Assembly: GCA_945897365.1 (NCBI GenBank)
Contig: CAMDFD010000002.1
Coordinates: 62,001 to 126,000 of the forward strand
Length of the DNA stretch: 64,000 nt
From: Bordetella parapertussis
Lineage (GTDB): Bacteria > Pseudomonadota > Gammaproteobacteria > Burkholderiales > Burkholderiaceae_B
Reading direction: 5' to 3'
Position numbers and translations under genes: made by a program. The notes beneath the pieces were generated by a model, which did no database searches, had not been told where the DNA came from, and saw only the letters and a list, made by a program, of their open reading frames with translations. The stretch's first letter is position 1. Each line of letters opens with the position of its first letter. Of this stretch, positions 26,806-35,261 are shown piece after piece.

Positions 26806-29601
26806 ATGACCGAATCATCTCTGACAAACGCATTGACCTGGTCAGGCGTTCTGCGACGTTTAAGCAACAGCCATCCCGAGTTCGCTCAATGGTTAGAGCA
26901 AGAATGCGCACAAGCTGTCACTCCCGAAAGAATTGAGGGGTGGTTTACTGAGCTTGCGGGTCAAACATCGGCCCATGCTGTACTAGAGGTTTCTGCCTGC
27001 AGAAAAGCGCTTCGACAACTCAGGAAAAGGACTTTTTATCTGGTCATGGTGAGAGATTTGGGCGGACTGGCCGATCTAGAGGAGGTCGTCTCTGCGATGA
27101 CGGCTTTGGCGGATCTGTGTGTCAATCAAGCCTATCGAACCGTCATGCAAGAGTTGGTGACGATCCATGGAACACCGCGCGACCCAAACACTCACCTTCC
27201 CCAAGAAATGATCATTATCGGCATGGGAAAGCTAGGTGGCTGCGAGCTCAATGTGTCTTCTGATATCGATCTGGTGATGCTTTACGGCGAAGAAGGAGAG
27301 ACCGACGGGCCTCGATCGATCAGCCATCATGAGTTTTATGCACGACTGACTCGCAAAATGATGCCCATTTTGTCGGAGGCTGATGGTGACGGTCAGGTAT
27401 TTAGAACGGACCTTCGTCTCAGGCCAGATGGCGACTCTGGACCTGTTGCCTGGAGCCTTGATGCCTTTGAGCAATACCTTTTCACGCAAGGTCGCGAATG
27501 GGAACGCTATGCCTGGCTCAAAGGTCGCGTGATTCCTACCAAGGCCTTCGAACAGAGCGATTCGACTGCCAGCCTGCAACAAGAAGAGAGCTTGCGGCTG
27601 CCTTTTGTATACAGAAAATACTTTGATTTTGATGCCTTAGCAGCGTTGCGTGCGCTACGCGAGCGGATCCGTCAGGACTGGCAGCGCAAAGCGTTGGCGC
27701 GCCCTGGGGTCGATACGACACACAATATCAAGCTTGGAGATGGTGGGATTAGAGAAATCGAATTTGTTGTTCAACTTTCTCAGCTGATTCGAGGCGGGCG
27801 TATGCCAGCGCTGCAGCAAAGAGGCTTATTGACGGCTTTGGAAGCTCAACGACGCGCGGGTATTTTGTCAGAAGAGCATGCTGATCGACTGGCTCAAGCG
27901 TATCGGTTTTTGCGTCGGGTTGAGCATGCGCTTCAATATGCCGAAGACGCACAAACACATCTTTTACCGCAAACGCACGAGCGTATGACTGAGCTTGCAG
28001 TCGCGATGCGCATGAGTCTCGACACATTCGAGCACACCTTAAAACAACACCGTGATTTTGTCGAGCAAACGTTCCGCGATGCCTTTCGGATTGCGGGCCT
28101 GGGCGACGATAGCCCCAATACAAGCACGCCGCAAGCTGGTCAGGGTTCAGCTGCCCAATCGACTGAAGGATCTTTGCTTGAACAAAATATTGCAAAATTT
28201 GGTGATCAAGCTAATGCGCTGACAACACGTATCGAGAGTTTCCTCGAGGGGCACCGTATTCGCGCGCTTTCAACAAGTAGCCGCAATCGCATCGATACCC
28301 TGCTTCCAATCGCGCTCGATGCGGCGCGTCAGACCCTACAACCGATGATCACAGCATTACGCCTGTTGGATTTGATCGAATCCATTTCTCAGCGAAGTGC
28401 CTATGTTGCATTGCTAGCGGAGTATCCAGAGACACTCGCGCGCATCGCGCGCATGATGGCAGCGAGCCCGTGGGCTGCACAATATTTAACTCAAAACCCG
28501 GTTGTACTGGATAGCTTAATTGCATGGCGTGCGCTCATGGAGCCCGTAGATTACGCGCGGATTGAAGCTGCGATGCGGGCAGACCTAGATGCCTGCGTGC
28601 TACCGGACGGTAGCGCTGACGTCGAACAGCAAATGAATATGATGCGCGACACTCAACGCCAGATCAGTTTTCAGCTACTCGCGCAGGATCTTGAAGGCGT
28701 CTTGACAGTGGAAAGTCTCGGTGATCAACTCTCCGCGCTCGCTGATATGCTCCTGAATGAAACCTTGCGCCGAGTCTGGCCCCTGATCGCCAAGCCCGAT
28801 CATCTTGGAGTCTTGCCCCCGATGAGGATGGCGATCATTGCCTACGGTCGCTTAGGTGGTAAAGAACTTGGATATTCCTCGGACCTAGACCTAGTCTATC
28901 TATACGATGATGACCGTGAGGATGCCACGGAACTCTACACAAAACTTGGCCGGCGCATGACTTCTTGGCTTTCTACGATGACCTCCTCGGGACGTCTTTA
29001 TGAGGTGGATTTACGTCTGCGGCCTGATGGAGACGCGGGACTTTTAGCCGTTTCTGTCGAAGCCTTCAAAGCCTACCAACTGAATAAAGCATGGCCTTGG
29101 GAGCATCAGGCTTTAACTCGGGCCCGCTTTGCCGCAGGGGATACTGCGGTCGGTCTTCGTTTTGAAATCATCCGCCAAGAGGTACTCACGCTAGAGCGCA
29201 AGAGTGAGCCCTTTGCTGAAGAAGTTCGTCAAATGCGCCAAAAAATGACGACAGGACATCCTAATAACAGTGAAGACTTTGATATCAAACATGACTCAGG
29301 CGGCATGGTTGATTTGGAGTTTGTCACGCAATATCTTGTCCTGACGCAGACACACACACATCCGACCTTACTCGGCAACTTAGGCAACATCGCTCTATTG
29401 CGTCTGAGTGCAGAAGCGGGCCTAATCACGCCCGAGCTCGCCACGCGATGTGGAGACGCCTATCGCAACCTACGTCGAGCACAGCATCAGTGTCGACTTC
29501 AAGGCGCCGACAAGGCACGTGTGCCTCAAGAGCAGTTACAAAGGGAGCGCGAAGCGATTCGCACGCTGTGGAATACGGTCTTGGGCGCAACGCTTGGGTA
29601 A
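26806..29601 (+). CDS. glnE: Glutamine synthetase adenylyltransferase/deadenylase
   Basis: Bifunctional enzyme that adenylylates and deadenylylates glutamine synthetase in response to PII. About 931 aa (E. coli 946). It has two nucleotidyltransferase domains. The first has GMGKLGGCELNVSSDIDLVMLY (N-terminal, normally deadenylylating) with RTDLRLRPDGDSGPVAWS. The second has YGRLGGKELGYSSDLDLVYLY (adenylylating) with EVDLRLRPDGDAGLLAVS. Helical regulatory segments lie between them. The start may be the ATG at 26806 or a TTG at 26788; neither has a strong ribosome site. It is followed 13 bases later by queH. Confidence 0.96.
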   Translation: MTESSLTNALTWSGVLRRLSNSHPEFAQWLEQECAQAVTPERIEGWFTELAGQTSAHAVLEVSACRKALRQLRKRTFYLVMVRDLGGLADLEEVVSAMTALADLCVNQAYRTVMQELVTIHGTPRDPNTHLPQEMIIIGMGKLGGCELNVSSDIDLVMLYGEEGETDGPRSISHHEFYARLTRKMMPILSEADGDGQVFRTDLRLRPDGDSGPVAWSLDAFEQYLFTQGREWERYAWLKGRVIPTKAFEQSDSTASLQQEESLRLPFVYRKYFDFDALAALRALRERIRQDWQRKALARPGVDTTHNIKLGDGGIREIEFVVQLSQLIRGGRMPALQQRGLLTALEAQRRAGILSEEHADRLAQAYRFLRRVEHALQYAEDAQTHLLPQTHERMTELAVAMRMSLDTFEHTLKQHRDFVEQTFRDAFRIAGLGDDSPNTSTPQAGQGSAAQSTEGSLLEQNIAKFGDQANALTTRIESFLEGHRIRALSTSSRNRIDTLLPIALDAARQTLQPMITALRLLDLIESISQRSAYVALLAEYPETLARIARMMAASPWAAQYLTQNPVVLDSLIAWRALMEPVDYARIEAAMRADLDACVLPDGSADVEQQMNMMRDTQRQISFQLLAQDLEGVLTVESLGDQLSALADMLLNETLRRVWPLIAKPDHLGVLPPMRMAIIAYGRLGGKELGYSSDLDLVYLYDDDREDATELYTKLGRRMTSWLSTMTSSGRLYEVDLRLRPDGDAGLLAVSVEAFKAYQLNKAWPWEHQALTRARFAAGDTAVGLRFEIIRQEVLTLERKSEPFAEEVRQMRQKMTTGHPNNSEDFDIKHDSGGMVDLEFVTQYLVLTQTHTHPTLLGNLGNIALLRLSAEAGLITPELATRCGDAYRNLRRAQHQCRLQGADKARVPQEQLQREREAIRTLWNTVLGATLG

Positions 29602-29614
29602 AACAGTCTAAAAT

Positions 29615-30325
29615 ATGAACTTCAATGCACACTATGCTGACATCGTGAAAGACGCTCTTCGCCCCTCCCTCACTCTGCCCGAAGGCCGCTCCAAGGTTTT
29701 GTTGCACTCATGCTGTGCGCCCTGCTCGGGCGAAGTCATGGAGGCCATGCTCGTCGCGGGGATTCAGTACGACATCTTTTTTTACAACCCGAACATTCAT
29801 CCCGTCAAAGAGTACGAAATCCGCAAAAACGAGAATATTCGCTTTGCTGAAAAACACGGCATCGGCTTTATTGATGCCGACTACGATGTAGACAATTGGT
29901 TTGAGCGTATCAAGGGTCTGGAAAATGAACCCGAGCGTGGCGAGCGCTGTACGCAATGTTTTGACATGCGTTTCGAACGGACTGCGCTTTATGCCTTCGA
30001 GCACGGTTATGACACCATTACCAGCTCACTCGGTATCTCTCGCTGGAAAGACATGAATCAAATCAATGGCTCCGGTGAACGTGCAGCAGCTCGCTACGAA
30101 AACCTCCTGTACTGGACCTATAACTGGCGCAAACACGGCGGTTCCGCTCGCATGATTGAAATCAGCAAACGTGAAGAGTTTTATCAGCAAGAGTATTGCG
30201 GCTGTGTCTACTCGCTGCGAGATACCAACAGGCACCGACGCACTCAGGGTCGGGATCGTATTGCACTAGGTGTTAAGTTTTATGGTCGCGAAGAAATTTT
30301 ATCGCCCACGATCCCTGAAACATAA
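29615..30325 (+). CDS. queH: Epoxyqueuosine reductase QueH
   Basis: QueH (former DUF208), 236 aa, carries out the last step of queuosine synthesis in tRNA, reducing epoxyqueuosine; it is a non-homologous substitute for cobalamin-dependent QueG. The iron-sulfur and metal ligands are visible: SCCAPCSGE (residues 32-40), ERCTQCFDMRF (about 110-120), and YCGCVYSLRD (about 195). FFYNPNIHPVKEYEIRK is also typical. Here it is 13 bases after glnE and probably co-transcribed. QueF of the same pathway is at 52093-52944. Confidence 0.93.
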   Translation: MNFNAHYADIVKDALRPSLTLPEGRSKVLLHSCCAPCSGEVMEAMLVAGIQYDIFFYNPNIHPVKEYEIRKNENIRFAEKHGIGFIDADYDVDNWFERIKGLENEPERGERCTQCFDMRFERTALYAFEHGYDTITSSLGISRWKDMNQINGSGERAAARYENLLYWTYNWRKHGGSARMIEISKREEFYQQEYCGCVYSLRDTNRHRRTQGRDRIALGVKFYGREEILSPTIPET

Positions 30326-30356
30326 GCTTCAATAAAAAGTACATAAACCAACGGTA

Positions 30357-31187
30357 CTATTGACTGATGCCTGACTGACTTAAACGCGCGATTGTGAGTT
30401 GATTTTTCTCCAGCAGCGCGATGAAATCCTCGCTACCAAGCACACAATATTCCTCCATGCGATCTTTTCTAAAGGCAAGGTTTTCGGAAGCAAACTGTGC
30501 GGGATGCGTCATGAGCACGCTATTGATACGTGCATGCTTGATCCACTCGGCGAGCATGACAAGATAAGGTGGATGGGGACGCGAAAAATCGTAAGCCCCC
30601 ATGAAACCATCATTCACGATCGCACCAACACGCGTTGCTTGCCGAACAAGCGAGCGCGCACCCAACGCACCAATCACGTGCGCTTTGAAACGCTGCATTA
30701 AAGGTAAGGCATGAGACATTTGGGTCGGCTGCGTATCCCGCAGCCAAGGCATTTTTGGCCCAAAACGCTCTGTCAGGGCGCCAAGCAACTCTTCGCGAAT
30801 AATTGGAAATTGATGGACATGCAGGTGCCCATCGACAAAGTCAGGGACTCGTTTGACGTGCTGTTCGAACAAATCAAGTTGCGTGTTGATTTGTCCACGC
30901 ACCTGCAAACGGGAAATACGACGCGTATAGGTCAGGGCAATTAATTTTCCCAAAGGTACGTAAAAACCAGGAAGCCCCAAACACTCGGTGAAATTGAGAT
31001 GTAAACCAATATCGACAGGCAAACCGGACAATAAAGGTGCGGCCTCGGGAAAACGCACTGCGGTCACCAAACACCCCGTCGCACTCAGTCGACCTGATTG
31101 TGCGAGATCGACAATCGCGGCATCGACACCAGGCTCGATACCGAAATCATCCGCGCAGACAATAAGTGGTTTTAAGGTCGAAGGCAT
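30357..31187 (-). CDS. YdjC/ChbG-family carbohydrate deacetylase (NaxD/LgmC-like candidate)
   Basis: Metal-dependent N-deacetylase of the ChbG/HpnK/YdjC family, 276 aa. Metal-binding residues are visible in VCADDFGIEPGVD (residues 10-22), GLHLNFTE (about 81) and DGHLHVHQFP (about 118). The family removes acetyl groups from N-acetylated sugars. It lies 12 bases after a polyprenyl-phosphate-sugar synthase-like gene. In Francisella (FlmF2-NaxD) and Bordetella (Lgm proteins) such pairs make undecaprenyl-phosphate amino sugar for lipid A. By that analogy this enzyme may deacetylate a lipid-linked GlcNAc or GalNAc; hopanoid or chitooligosaccharide substrates remain possible. Confidence 0.82.
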   Translation of the reverse strand: MPSTLKPLIVCADDFGIEPGVDAAIVDLAQSGRLSATGCLVTAVRFPEAAPLLSGLPVDIGLHLNFTECLGLPGFYVPLGKLIALTYTRRISRLQVRGQINTQLDLFEQHVKRVPDFVDGHLHVHQFPIIREELLGALTERFGPKMPWLRDTQPTQMSHALPLMQRFKAHVIGALGARSLVRQATRVGAIVNDGFMGAYDFSRPHPPYLVMLAEWIKHARINSVLMTHPAQFASENLAFRKDRMEEYCVLGSEDFIALLEKNQLTIARLSQSGISQ

Positions 31188-31199
31188 AAGGCGTACGAC

Positions 31200-32213
31200 T
31201 CAGGACTTTGGATGTTTAAACGCTTGTCCGACGGCTTGCCGAACGATGTAGAGGGGACGGCCCTTGACTTCATTAAAAATGCCGGAGACATACTCGCCGA
31301 CTATGCCCAAGGACATCAAGTTGATGCCGGAAAAAAATAGTAAAACAGTCACAATCGTTGCCCAGCCGTCAACTGGGTTGTTGTAAAGCAGGTACTGGAT
31401 CACGATGAAAATTCCATACCCGAAAGAACACATCGAGACCAAGAATCCGAATACGCTGACAAACCGAAGCGGCCAGGTTGTAAACGATAACAAGCCCGTA
31501 AGCGAAAGCCCTAGCAGCTTAATGAAGCAAAACCGCGATTCTCCATGAAATCTAGCCTGAGGGACATACTGAATCGCCTCGGTATTGAAGCCCACCCAGG
31601 CGTACAACCCCTTCATGAAACGATTTCTTTCGGACAGACGCAGCAAGGCATCGACAACCTTACGATCCATGAGACGAAAATCTCCCGCATCCGGAGGGAC
31701 GACCACCCCAGATGAAGACTTGAGTAGCAAATAAAACAATTTCGTGCCTAGACGCTTAGCAAAGCTCTCATCGTATCGGTTTTCGCGCACGGCGTAGATC
31801 ATATCAATGCCGGCTTGCCAGCGACTCAACATCTTTGGCAGCAACTCGGGCGGATGCTGGAGATCCGCGTCCATAATCAGCACGGCATCACCAACTGAAG
31901 CTTCTATGCCTGCAGTAATAGCGGGCTCTTTACCGAAGTTGCGAGAAAGCTGAACATAGCGAAAACCTGGGTTTTGAGTCCATGCCGTCATCAGGCTAGC
32001 TGTGGCGTCACGACTACCATCATCGACCACGATCACTTCCCAGTCTCCGCCGGTTTGGGTCAGTACAGCTTGAAGCCTCGGCAACAGCAAAGCTAAGTTG
32101 TCATGCTCGTTGTAAGCAGGCACCACGCAACTGACCATTGATTGGTGGAGATCGCGTGGTTGAATAACCGGACAATCTGCTTTCATATGCCTGATTGAGA
32201 TGTTTGAATTCAT
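31200..32213 (-). CDS. Polyprenyl-phosphate family 2 glycosyltransferase (ArnC/GtrB/FlmF2-like)
   Basis: Inner-membrane GT-A transferase, about 337 aa, that puts a sugar on undecaprenyl phosphate. Seen: SCVVPAYNEHDNLALLL, VIVVDDGSRDAT, LSRNFGKEPAITAGIEAS, the DxD-type metal site LIMDADLQHPPEL, and FRLMDRKVVDALL. Two C-terminal membrane helices follow (about 235-258 and 270-292), then VGEYVSGIFNEVKGRPLYIV, as in GtrB/ArnC. The start is unsure: ATG at 32213, TTG at 32231, or ATG at 32186. It precedes the YdjC-like deacetylase in one operon. Attached sugar not predictable from sequence. Confidence 0.88.
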   Translation of the reverse strand: MNSNISIRHMKADCPVIQPRDLHQSMVSCVVPAYNEHDNLALLLPRLQAVLTQTGGDWEVIVVDDGSRDATASLMTAWTQNPGFRYVQLSRNFGKEPAITAGIEASVGDAVLIMDADLQHPPELLPKMLSRWQAGIDMIYAVRENRYDESFAKRLGTKLFYLLLKSSSGVVVPPDAGDFRLMDRKVVDALLRLSERNRFMKGLYAWVGFNTEAIQYVPQARFHGESRFCFIKLLGLSLTGLLSFTTWPLRFVSVFGFLVSMCSFGYGIFIVIQYLLYNNPVDGWATIVTVLLFFSGINLMSLGIVGEYVSGIFNEVKGRPLYIVRQAVGQAFKHPKS

Positions 32214-32374
32214 AAGTACATCATAAATCAAGTGATCATTTGGGTGTTTTACGCCCGCTCTGCCAGACTAGCACTAAAAATTCTGGTCGGGTCAAAAAGG
32301 ATCGCAACGAAATGAATCGCAAAAAGCGACTGCAGTCGGTTGAGCAAGCGGCCTCTAAAACGTCAGTGGGTTCA

Positions 32375-33115
32375 TCATTTTTTTGGCCAGCCAAGCGGCG
32401 CGGCCCAACCGGTGTAAACCTTAGGTAGAGGTGTTGCATAATCACCATGCTTGCTCGTACCAAGACCTAAGGCGCTGAGCGCCTCGGCAAACTTGACGGC
32501 CACAGCGACACCATCGATAACTGGCACACCCAATCTCTGTGTCAAGGTGTGACAAAGTGTTGTCATGCCTGCACAACCCAAAACGATGGCCCCACTGCGA
32601 TCTCGGCTCAAGGCCTCACGCGCGGCATGCTCGATTTGTCCGATGATATCCTCACCACTCTCTTCTAAATCCAGCACGGCAATATCGGTGCCATGCACGC
32701 CACGGCACTGATGCTCAAAGCCGTAGCGCTGCACTAAACGCTCCGCAATGATGCAGGTCCGTGTCATGGTGGTCACCACAGAAAAACCAGTCGCGAGCAT
32801 ACTAGCTGCATGAAAGGCTGCCTCTGCAATCCCTAACACGGGAGCAGTCGTCGCCTCACGCGCAGCTTCTAAACCTGGATCACCAAAACACGCTAGAACG
32901 ACAGCATCGGGGCCCCACGTCGAGGCGAGTTTGACTTGCTCTGCCACACCCGCAGCGGCGAAAGCTTCGTCGTAATGCCCCTCGATCGATAAAGGACCAA
33001 AGCTCGGTTGTGTTGCCACAATTTCTGTCGTTGAAAGTGCGACGGCTTGTGCGCCCTTGGCGATCGCAGCAGTCATCGTTGAGGAGGTATTAGGGTTTAT
33101 GAGAAGTAGTTTCAT
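32375..33115 (-). CDS. Asp/Glu/hydantoin racemase family protein
   Basis: Cofactor-independent racemase family (hydantoin racemase/AroM-like), 246 aa from the ATG at 33115. The start matches the family N-terminus KLLLINPNTSSTMT. The two catalytic cysteines are seen in VVLACFGDPGLEAARE (about residue 78) and AIVLGCAGMTTLC (about residue 184). The family racemises 5-substituted hydantoins, allantoin or related amides. It diverges from a peptide ABC transporter, which suggests import and use of a nitrogen-containing compound. Allantoin racemase is an alternative; no other hydantoin or purine genes are in view. Confidence 0.85.
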   Translation of the reverse strand: MKLLLINPNTSSTMTAAIAKGAQAVALSTTEIVATQPSFGPLSIEGHYDEAFAAAGVAEQVKLASTWGPDAVVLACFGDPGLEAAREATTAPVLGIAEAAFHAASMLATGFSVVTTMTRTCIIAERLVQRYGFEHQCRGVHGTDIAVLDLEESGEDIIGQIEHAAREALSRDRSGAIVLGCAGMTTLCHTLTQRLGVPVIDGVAVAVKFAEALSALGLGTSKHGDYATPLPKVYTGWAAPLGWPKK

Positions 33116-33293
33116 CTGTTTTCTTGGTTTACCTTGGTTACTATTGAAACAAAGCTCTTGCACCAAACTGGACAAAAATGCCCCAAAATGGGCATAGGGC
33201 ACTAGTGTGGAGCAACCGTACTCAATAATTTAAAGAAAATTGCAATAATTAGGGTCTTTTGCGCATAATTTAAGATATCCTTTACGCAAAGAA

Positions 33294-33309
33294 TGGCATG
33301 ATTTTTGCT
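33294..33309 (+). promoter_or_regulatory. Sigma-54 (-24/-12) promoter of the dpp-like operon
   Basis: TGGCATG-ATTT-TTGCT: the GG and GC pairs are separated by exactly ten bases, matching the sigma-54 consensus TGGCAYR-N4-TTGCW. Transcription would start near 33320, about 150 bases before the dppA-like ATG. It lies in the 358-base divergent gap 33116-33473 (A/T-rich). The rest of the gap holds a 6-bp inverted pair TTTGCG...CGCAAA at 33258-33290 just upstream, which could be an activator site, and a palindrome at 33321-33336. No small gene is seen there. Confidence 0.7.
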
Positions 33310-33320
33310 TGTATAAAAAG

Positions 33321-33336
33321 ACGTATTTCAATACGT
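33321..33336. repeat. Palindrome at the predicted dpp transcription start
   Basis: ACGTATT-TC-AATACGT, perfect 7-bp arms, immediately after the sigma-54 box and over the predicted start site. Its position suggests a repressor operator or early mRNA hairpin. The partial copy ACGTA recurs in the next ten bases. No regulator gene is adjacent. Confidence 0.5.
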
Positions 33337-33473
33337 AAAACGTACTACTGGTCATACATCGGTCACGTTGGCTCACACCAACTGGAGGTAGACAACTCAG
33401 ACCGGTCTAAAAGTATCAGATTTGCAGCACAACCTGTTAGCTATATTTTTACAACCGAATTAATGGAGATTCC

Positions 33474-35150
33474 ATGAAACAACACACGTTGATTTCTCGC
33501 TTGATCAGCAAACCACTTGGACTGACCGTCCTGACCGCGGCACTTGCCGTAGGCGCCGCAATGCCTGCCTCTGCGCAAGAAAAAGTCCTGCGCATTGGTA
33601 TGACTGCTGCTGACATCCCACGTACATTGGGTCAGCCTGACCAAGGTTTCGAGGGCAATCGTTTCACCGGCATCCCAATGTACGACTCCCTGACGCAGTG
33701 GGACCTCTCCAAGTCTGATGTCCCTAGCGCCGTCATTCCTGGATTGGCAACCTCTTGGGCAGTTGATGCCAACGATAAAAAGAAATGGGTATTTAAATTG
33801 CGCCCTGGCGTCAAGTTTCATGATGGTTCGCCAGTGAATGCTGACGCAATCGTCTGGAACGTTCAAAAGGTACTTGACAAAGATGCCCCACAATTTGATG
33901 CCTCGCAAGTCGGCGTGACAGCTTCACGTATGCCAACGCTGCGTAGTGCGAAAAAAATTGATGATCTCACTGTTGAGTTGACCACCAGCGAACCCGATGC
34001 GTTCCTGCCGATCAACCTGACCAACCTCTTTATCGCTTCGCCTGAGCACTGGAGAAAGAAACTGGCAGCCGTGCCTGCGTCTGTGACAGCTCCAGCCGAT
34101 CGCGCCAGACAAGCTTGGGCTGCTTTTGCTGCCGACGCTTCTGGTAGTGGCCCATTCAAGATGGCACGTTTCGTTCCGCGCGAGCGCGTTGAAATGGTTG
34201 CCAACAAAGACTACTGGGATCCAAAGCGCAAGCCAAAGATCGATCGCGTCGTCTTGTTGCCGATTCCTGAAGCCAATGCACGCACTGCCGCATTGCTTTC
34301 CGGACAAGTCGACTGGATCGAAGCACCCGCACCTGATGCCATGCCCCAAATCAGACAGCGTGGCTTTACGATTTACAGCAATCCACAGCCACACGTCTGG
34401 CCCTGGCAGCTGTCCTTTGCCGAAGGCTCACCGTGGCTTGACAAGCGCGTGCGCCAAGCCGCCAACCTCTGTGTAGACCGCGAAGGTTTAAAGACCTTAC
34501 TGGGCGGCATCATGGGTATTCCAAAAGGCACAATGGCACCTGACCATCCATGGTTTGGTAAGCCTTCTTTTGACGTGAAATACGATCCAAAAGCGGCGCA
34601 AAAACTGATGGCCGATGCAGGTTTCTCGGCGGCCAAGCCTTTGAAAGTGAAGGTTCAGATTTCAGCGTCAGGTTCGGGTCAAATGCAACCACTGCCCATG
34701 AACGAATTCGTTCAAGAGTCACTGAAAAAGTGTTTCTTTAACGTCGAGTTCGATGTGATCGAGTGGAACACCTTGTTCACCAACTGGCGCAAAGGCGCTA
34801 AAGACTCTTCGGCTAACGGCGCCAATGCCACCAACGTCAGCTTCTCGGCCATGGATCCCTTCTTTGGCATGGTTCGCTTTAGCAGCAAGGGCACCTTCCC
34901 ACCCGTGTCAAACAACTGGGGTTATTACAACAACCCAGAAGTTGAAGCACTCGTGACCAAGGCACGCAACACGTTTGATGCAAAAGAGCGTGATGTAGCG
35001 TTGGCCAATCTTCATACGCAAATCGTCAACGATGTACCTTTCGTCTGGATCGCCCATGACGCAGGTCCTCGTGCGATGAGCAAGAAAGTCAAAGATGTTG
35101 TGCAACCACAAAACTGGTTTATCGACATTGCCACAATGAATATGCAGTAA
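33474..35150 (+). CDS. Peptide ABC transporter periplasmic binding protein
   Basis: Family 5 solute-binding protein (DppA/OppA class), 558 aa. The signal peptide begins MKQHTLISRLISKPLGLTVL and ends PASAQ before EKVLRIG. Typical segments: LATSWAVDANDKKKWVFKLRPG, VKFHDGSPVNADAIVWN, DYWDPKRKPKIDRVV, LLSGQVDWIEAPAPD and the C-terminal DVPFVWIAHDAGPRAMS. GGAG precedes the ATG. It captures di- or oligopeptides or a similar compound in the periplasm; ligand choice cannot be read from sequence. A strong terminator directly follows, ahead of the permease genes. Confidence 0.93.
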   Translation: MKQHTLISRLISKPLGLTVLTAALAVGAAMPASAQEKVLRIGMTAADIPRTLGQPDQGFEGNRFTGIPMYDSLTQWDLSKSDVPSAVIPGLATSWAVDANDKKKWVFKLRPGVKFHDGSPVNADAIVWNVQKVLDKDAPQFDASQVGVTASRMPTLRSAKKIDDLTVELTTSEPDAFLPINLTNLFIASPEHWRKKLAAVPASVTAPADRARQAWAAFAADASGSGPFKMARFVPRERVEMVANKDYWDPKRKPKIDRVVLLPIPEANARTAALLSGQVDWIEAPAPDAMPQIRQRGFTIYSNPQPHVWPWQLSFAEGSPWLDKRVRQAANLCVDREGLKTLLGGIMGIPKGTMAPDHPWFGKPSFDVKYDPKAAQKLMADAGFSAAKPLKVKVQISASGSGQMQPLPMNEFVQESLKKCFFNVEFDVIEWNTLFTNWRKGAKDSSANGANATNVSFSAMDPFFGMVRFSSKGTFPPVSNNWGYYNNPEVEALVTKARNTFDAKERDVALANLHTQIVNDVPFVWIAHDAGPRAMSKKVKDVVQPQNWFIDIATMNMQ

Positions 35151-35160
35151 AGCTTTGATC

Positions 35161-35196
35161 ACTCGCCACATCATCAAGATGTGGCGAGTTTTTTTT
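35161..35196 (+). terminator. Terminator between the binding-protein and permease genes
   Basis: Perfect 12-bp stem ACTCGCCACATC / GATGTGGCGAGT, 5-base loop, followed by eight T residues. It starts 10 bases after the binding-protein stop and lies inside the operon. Partial read-through here would give more binding protein than permease, a common arrangement. Confidence 0.92.
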
Positions 35197-35261
35197 CGTT
35201 CATTTTCGTTCCATTTCTGACGTCGTTTCGACGCCTCACCCTTTTTCTGAGACCTCCTCTA

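Noticed and set aside
32232..32428. Possible small gene in the gap between the GT2 gene and the racemase gene
   Set aside because: The plus- and minus-strand frames here are basic, without recognisable motifs, and overlap the racemase 3' end.
35181..35261. N-terminal extension of the DppB-type permease from the GTG at 35181
   Set aside because: That GTG lies within the terminator stem, and the extension has no counterpart in DppB proteins; the ATG at 35262 gives the canonical N-terminus.
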